A stretch of DNA of 64,000 nucleotides, taken from positions 62,001-126,000 of the forward strand of contig CALYLX010000088.1 in NCBI GenBank assembly GCA_944990035.1, written 5' to 3'. Position numbers and translations under genes: made by a program. Of this stretch, positions 58,561 to 64,000 are shown in pieces. Source of the stretch: Clitopilus passeckerianus. Its lineage: Eukaryota > Basidiomycota > Agaricomycetes > Agaricales > Entolomataceae. Every line of letters starts with the position of its first letter. Position 1 is the stretch's first letter. The notes under the pieces are model-generated. The model was not told the DNA's origin. It worked only from the letters and a program-made list of their open reading frames with translations, and did no database searches.

Positions 58561-59523
58561 TTTTGAAAAAGGTTGCAGAGATTGAGTCAGAAGATATGTA
58601 TGTATCCCTGGAGGGGTAGGGATCAAAGGCGGGGGTGGATGGCTCTTACTGTTCGTTCACCTGACGTTGATAAAGAGAAGTGTCAAGCTTTACTTATGTA
58701 AACAGCTGGAAATGGCATCTATTTGATCGCTGTGGGCAACGACGACCAAGATGTGATGGACAATGATGAATGATCATCTGATGACCGACAAGGAAGGGAT
58801 TGGATCGTTGTGGGCGTCGACGAGCACAGCGTGGCTCACATCGGAACACAGATCAGAGGCGTCGCCGGATGGAGAATCAAGTACGAAAGATGTACAAGGA
58901 AAGGATAGCATGCTGCCGAACGTGACATAGAACGACCTGACAGGATAGTAGAGCTCGATGTAGCAGGCAGCGAGCAACATTGGGTTGGGAGTGCGTCTGA
59001 TTCGGCAGCGAGTACGATTGATTCGGCAGCGAGCACGATTAATTTGGCAGCGCGCACGATTGATTTAGTATCAAGGAGTGCCTGGTTTGCAGCCGGAATG
59101 AACCAATTTCCAAGAGAACCGAAGCCTTATGAAGCCAACGAGCTCGTCCTACCCAACAGCGAGCCCAGCAGACTCGGCATCGACGAGGACATACATGCGG
59201 GACGGCTGACAACCTACGAACGAAATACATCGTACAAATGAGGGGGTTATTTCTAGGCGAGCTCATCGTGTCTGACCGTGAGCATGGCCGGTTCGGCATC
59301 GGGGCGACATGTTTGGACAGTCTACAACGAAGGACATAGTTTGGACGAGCTCATCGTGTCCAATAATGAGCACGAAGATGGAGACGGTGAGCACGAAGAA
59401 AGCAACAAACGAACGGCTTGGCTTAGGTGAAAATCAGAACCTGTGTTTGAGCCGCATGACTGTGGGAACATTTAACTTAAATCGGACCACACCCTTCAAT
59501 GTGGGGGCAGACCTCTCTGCCTT
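58561..59523. other. intergenic with short repeats
   Basis: Nearly 1 kb. Apart from the 21-nt tandem repeat given separately, GAGCTCATCGTGTC occurs twice (about 59261 and 59348), and GAGCACGAAGA occurs twice just after. No gene. Confidence 0.4.
58999..59061. repeat. three tandem 21-nt repeats
   Basis: Units at 58999, 59020 and 59041, of the form GATTCGGCAGCGAGTACGATT with one to five changes between units. Confidence 0.75.
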
Positions 59524-59532
59524 ATTTATAAA
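59524..59532 (+). promoter_or_regulatory. TATA box of MPF member 10
   Basis: ATTTATAAA about 105 bases before the ATG at 59638, in sequence homologous to the promoter of member 7. Confidence 0.55.
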
Positions 59533-59637
59533 CCGCCATGGTCTTGCCATGGTCTCCTCACCGCCGCTCTGTCCTACCTCAAATCGAGCCTCACAACTCA
59601 GCTCAGAACTTCCAGCTTTCCGTGATTGAAATTCACT

Positions 59638-60357
59638 ATGGCCCTCCAGGGATTGTTGCATACTCTCCGAGAATACATCTCCTTGGTCGTGGATGCTGTG
59701 CTCTCTTGCTCTCTCTACCAGGACGTGCGAGAAGCCTCCATCGACAACGCATGCATCAAACCATTGGTTAAGCGTCTCACAGAGCAACGCAAGCTGACAC
59801 TCGTCATAGTGAGCCTCTCGCCCTTTTCTATCCTCACTGCCAATGCTCACCCACATCGGGCGTCGTAGGTAACTGCTATTCTGGCGTGAGTAGCATTGTT
59901 CTTCCCTTTTGGGGTAGAACTATATGCCGACCTACGCCAGATATAACGTGCATGACGGCCGAGTGAGGGGCGCTCGAATTATGGTCGCGTTGATCCTGTT
60001 CACGCTGAACATTTCATCGATGTACGATGGAGTGAGCAACAAAACCTGCGAAGTAGGACAATCCCTTAGCTATACTCAGACTGCTCACTGATGCGACGTT
60101 TCTTCCAACTAAAGACTTGTATCAACACGCTTGGCCCCATCACGTTCACAATCATCAACTCCCTGCCCCCTATGATTGCCCGCGTCGTCCTCTGGATCGA
60201 AGTCATTCGTGGTTTTGAGTCCAAGGTGGCGGGTGCTGGCGTAGCAATCCTGATCTCGATACCTGGGTTGTTGCAAATCGCTGGGAACGTCGTGGCGAAG
60301 TGGCCACCCTCAAATCCCGCGGATGCAGGTGATATTGCGGTTGATGTTAGCGTCTAG
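59638..60357 (+). CDS. MPF small membrane protein, member 10
   Basis: Four exons: 59638-59808, 59869-59885 (17 nt), 59941-60052 (112 nt) and 60115-60357, giving 180 residues. Landmarks: SCSLYQDVREAS, KPLVKRLTEQRKLTLVI, VTAILA, LFTLNISSMYDGVSNKTCE, LGPITFTIINSLPPMIA, FESKVAGAGV, and a Pro/Asp-rich tail ending DVSV. All exon lengths equal those of member 7. It is convergent with STE24, with about 325 bases between stops. A short 3'-flank motif (GTCGGCGATCAAACA, about 60467) is shared with member 7 (about 42206). Confidence 0.8.
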
Positions 60358-60682
60358 GCTGGTGACGTTTACGAGGGCGTGTAGGCCGCCAAACATATAC
60401 CCTGTATATATTTACTATTTCACGGAAGCAAATCTGAATATTATTCCAACCGTCTTTGTGGGGTCGTCGGCGATCAAACATTGCGAAATCCTGATGTCGC
60501 AATCAATGTGAGCTGGGGTGAGGATGGAGATGCTCTCCTTGCACATAACAGAACGGAATACTCGAGACCAGCGAACTGTTGATTTTATATAACGATTACA
60601 ACCCGCCAATAATTAGTATTCATTCTTCAATACATAGCTTGTGTATTCTACACATCAACGTCAAGGGTACGAGTCCAGTCCT
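60358..60682. other. convergent 3' intergenic region
   Basis: About 325 bases between MPF member 10 and STE24. It carries the GTCGGCGATCAAACA motif shared with the flank of member 7. No gene. Confidence 0.4.
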
Positions 60683-62468
60683 TTACTCCTTCTTCGCCTC
60701 CTTGACATGGAAAGCTTCAAGTGCCTTCAGTCGCTCAGTGAGCGTGGGGTGAGAGTGGTGGTAAGCCGAATATCTGCAAACGCAAAACACGAATCAGCAA
60801 CGCGTCCAAGTCACCAGCAAGGCGTAGAGGAAACATACAGCCAATCAACCCAAACAGTAGACAAATTCTTCGCATGGAGGGTAATGAGGGCACGTCCAAG
60901 TCGGTCGCCCATATCCTTCATCGCAGGTTCGTTCAACTGCTGTTGGAGCTCGCATGCGAACTGGTCGGCTTGCCATTCGAAGTGGCGGCTGACAGCGTTC
61001 ATGCAGATGCCGACGACGGCTTCGAGCGGGGTGAGGATCATCTATACCAATGGCTTCAAGTCAGCACGGGGATGGGAATGAATGTGGGGAGGAGACTTAC
61101 TTGGAACATGAGGAAGGCAACGATGGTGGGTGGCTGAGCGGCCACGGCCTTGGGGAAGTCAAATGACCTCAAGAGAGGAGGAGCGTGGAGGAAAGCGGGG
61201 AAGAGGGCCAAGATGGTGAAGAGGTGGAACTGCGAGATGGCGAGCATCTTGGTGGGGTGGAGGTAGTACCAGTGACCAAGTTCGTGTGCTAATGGGGGCT
61301 AGTTAGGGCGTGATATGCAAATATGCTAGAGTTCGCGCACCAAGGACAGCCTCAACTTCCTCAGGCTTGCTTTGTTGAATGAGTGTGTCGAAGATGACGA
61401 TGTGCTTGCTCTGTATCACAGAATTGTTAACACGAGAGAAATAAACGATGAAAACGTTAACATACCCAGGGCAGACCGAAGAAGTAAGCATTGCTGTGAG
61501 AGCTACGCTTAGAACCGTCGATCTCGTAGAGGTGCTTCAACGGGAACTGGAGCTTGGATGCCAAGGCCTCGATCCTAGTGCGGAGTTCGCCAGGTGCCAA
61601 GGGAGAAAGCTTGTTGAAGAGAGGTTGAATGACAGTGGGGTAGACGATAACCATGATGAGCTGGAATGCAAGCCTATAATGGGAGTCAATCAGGCAGCCA
61701 TGTTTGAACAAGCGGGGATACGTACATGAACGCCATGAGCCAGGGAACAAATCGGTCGCCGGCCCATTTGAAGATGTAGAGGAATGCCGCCAAAAAAGGA
61801 GCGCCGAAGGCGAATGCAAGAGCCCAACCCTTGATCATGTCGGTGATGAACAGCCTGGGGGTGGTCTTGTTGAAACCGTGTTTCTCCTCGAGAACGAAGG
61901 TCTGATAAATAGTGAAGGGCATTGTAGGGAGCGACGACAGGAAGAACAGGACGAATACGAATCCAATAGATTGGAGGATCTTGATTCACAAGGGTTAGCG
62001 TCTATTTCACGGTGGCAAACAGCACCGAAGTCGACATACCTCGTATTCACGACCATACCCGGCACGCTTGAGAAGACAGCCAGAGGCTTCCCAGGACCAA
62101 GCGTAGAAGCCGTAGTGGAGCATGAGGGAGTCCACCGTTTGCTTGTAGAGCCCCGAAATCAAGGCAAACTTTGCCTTGTCACGGCCATAATTTTGGGATT
62201 TTTGGAAGACTTCAGGGGTGAAGTGAGCAGCAAGTGCTGGAGGGGGTTCGGTCTTCGAGTAAAGTGGATACTGGCGGAGCCTGAAGGGATAAATTCTTAA
62301 TGAGACTCCGGGTATAAAGGTAAGAACTAGGACTCACAGCAGGTAAGACTCGAAAAGCGTCACAGTCCAAGAGAAAGCTTGAACATAACCCTTCCAATTG
62401 ATAGGGTCAACGCTAACAAAAGCGAGCTGCCTTTGTAGCTTGCCTAGCTGCGTATGCAGGAGATCCAT
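60683..62468 (-). CDS. STE24: CAAX prenyl protease Ste24
   Basis: Eight exons on the minus strand: 62338-62468, 62040-62280, 61726-61979, 61466-61673, 61341-61410, 61101-61288, 60839-61041 and 60683-60773, giving 461 residues, the usual length. Ste24 is a zinc metalloprotease with seven membrane spans in the ER and inner nuclear membrane. It trims prenylated CAAX proteins, including lipopeptide mating pheromone precursors. Marks in order: TIYQTFVLEEKHGFNKTTP, the membrane segment ALAFAFGAPFLAAFLYIF, NAYFFGLPWSKHIVIFDTL, the zinc motif HELGH, and the downstream SRHFEWQADQFACEL, which supplies the third metal ligand. A decayed fragment with HELGY lies at 57690-57967. Confidence 0.96.
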
Positions 62469-62967
62469 TTTATCCGCAATTCAAAGTGAGTCGTCGTCGT
62501 CTGCGATGATGGCAGACACGAAGAGGAGTCTACAACTGCAAACTGATTCACACAAGTCGCGTACGTGGCACCCGTGTCAAACGTGTTCAATGACAGCTGC
62601 ACAGCCACTTCAAGATTTCATGACCACCACCGTCATCTAGGCATCAATGAGCCGGCGGTTTATGCAACACCATATAGGTCGTACAGTCCACGAAAGTGCA
62701 GGATCGGCGAGCACGACCTCTCAAATTACATGCTTGCTGCACAATACCTCGACCATTTCATTTGGATCAATGTGAAGCTACGTTTGGGATATGAATCTTT
62801 GAAGCACCTGAGTGCTCAGATCAAATTGAGGACGGTATTACAACTGCATCAAATGCATCGATTTCCGGCGGTATCCGCCTCTGGACCTACGAGAACCGTA
62901 TTGGACAGAATTGATCCCGGTTCAAGACGAGCAATGTTCTTTCCTGCCAACTACAACAACTGTTGCG
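62469..62967. promoter_or_regulatory. divergent promoter region, STE24 and right-end gene
   Basis: About 500 bases between two divergent starts. No TATA box is clear. The short frame from 62565 has no motif. Confidence 0.35.
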
Positions 62968-63964
62968 ATGGCCTCCACCCTGTTCAAGCTTAAACCATCC
63001 TTTCTGTCCCTTCGGGCTCCAAGTCGGCATTTTCGGGTGACCAGCGTTCCAAGGGCCAACAAGAGCCAGTTCTACAGTAAACGCTGCCGTTCCACGGAGG
63101 ATATCGAAAAAGAAGGAGGAGGATACTTCTATGAGTGTACCAGTGACCAATACGCTAGCAACTTTGCTCAAATCCTCAACAAGCCGGACATACCTCACGC
63201 TGATACCTGCGCGGAAGCAACCTTCTACATTGCGGACTTCCCATACCTAGCCTGTGCTAACGGTCTCATGAAACACTGGATATCCAAATTCAGCAAAAGC
63301 CCCACGGGTGTCAACTCCATAAGCGCCCGTTTCTCTCGAATCCTTGATTCTACGAAAGACCTCACGTTTGACGCCAAGGATTTTGGAGTGTTGACATTTC
63401 CAGCTGCGTTTCGGTTGGTCTCGAACGAATACCTCATTGATGAGTTATTCGAAGTACGGAACTCCTACCCCCTCGTGTGAGAAGACCCCTACTGTCTCCG
63501 AAGGACCCGATACTCCTCGCGGGCTTACTCACTCCGTACGCCATTGACTGGGGCCTGACGTCTCCTGGGAGTGTGTTATCCGCATTTCCAGCTGAGGGTC
63601 TAAGGATTCCTGGGTACACATACGAGACGGACCAGGAGTTCGAGTTGGTTGCGATTACGACGTGTTTGCAACTCGCGACGAAGGGGCCCGTGGTTATGGA
63701 GCCCATGTTGGACGGGGTCATAGGAAGAGAAGGGGTCGTTGATGCGTTGAAGGCATTGCAGGAAAGTGGCGTATTTGGATGGGAGCCAGGAAGGAATCTA
63801 TCGAGGGTAAGCACTCCCATTCAGCGCCGTAAATCTGATTGACGAAACTGACCGATGATTAGTGGATTGCTTAGGTTACTTTGGGCGTTGTAGAAAGCGG
63901 ATTCAAGAGGCTTTTGCAGCCGGCGGAGGCTTGGGGGATTCTGTTTCCGAATGAGACTTATTAA
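62968..63964 (+). pseudogene. conserved protein of unknown function, frameshifted
   Basis: Starts at ATG 62968 with a basic, Ser-rich leader that could be a mitochondrial targeting signal (FKLKPSFLSLRAPSRHFRV). The frame runs to a stop at 63480 just after VLTFPAAFRLVSNEYLIDEL and EVRNSYPLV. A second frame begins at the same place (RRPLLSPKDPILLAGLLTPY, WGLTSPGSVLSAFPAEGLRI) and continues to 63806, then an intron 63807-63874 and a last exon VTLGVVESGFKRLL ending at 63964. Two extra bases in a GTGTG run near 63476 explain the break. About 308 residues are represented. It may be a young pseudogene or an assembly error. Family not recognised. Confidence 0.6.
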
Positions 63965-64000
63965 CCATCTGGTGACACAGCTCAGCCGTAACCACTTCAT

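Noticed and set aside
58999..59061. CRISPR-like array
   Set aside because: The three 21-nt units are directly adjacent without spacers, in a eukaryotic genome.

Overview
The window looks like nuclear DNA of a basidiomycete fungus, most likely an Agaricomycete. Genes are cut by many short introns (about 47-75 nt, GT..AG, with CTNAY-like branch sites). The recognisable genes are eukaryotic: a Mediator-like subunit, the splicing factor Prp46, TFIIS and the CAAX protease Ste24. Several families are of a kind common in mushroom genomes: F-box/leucine-rich-like proteins, a SigF-like NTF2-fold protein, GPI-type Cys-rich wall proteins and a small secreted protein. Gene models were built by hand. For every multi-exon model called intact, the exon lengths sum to a whole number of codons.

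Layout. 0-9 kb holds housekeeping genes: a GNAT acetyltransferase, a Med25-like VWA protein, PRP46 and TFIIS, the last two divergent from a short shared promoter. 10.8-13.5 kb holds a tandem pair of GPI-type 14-cysteine proteins with identical intron positions. 13.8-19.1 kb is a segmental tandem duplication of about 2.44 kb. It gave two F-box genes, one intact NTF2-like gene, one NTF2-like pseudogene, and a small copied tail of the next gene. 19.0-21.7 kb is an 836-residue conserved protein of unknown function. A third, divergent F-box paralogue follows on the other strand.

23.7-60.4 kb is accessory in character. It carries eight intact copies, one frameshifted copy (26.7 kb) and one pseudogene (58.3 kb) of a small multi-pass membrane protein family (called MPF here) that I do not recognise. 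All intact copies share one architecture: a first exon of 48-57 codons, a 17-nt microexon, a 112-nt third exon and a last exon of about 77-87 codons. Between them lie an intact HIT-zinc-finger gene and two decayed copies of it, three decayed copies of a second coding-like repeat (R), a foldback element, a possible inverted-repeat element, and fragments of ATG22 and STE24. The array looks like repeated segmental duplication of gene blocks, with the MPF copies kept and most hitch-hiking neighbours decayed.

44-48 kb and 52-64 kb return to ordinary genes: a small secreted protein, two conserved genes of unknown function, an F-box protein, an intact eight-exon STE24 convergent with an MPF copy, and a frameshifted conserved gene at the right edge. 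No tRNA, rRNA or CRISPR array was seen.
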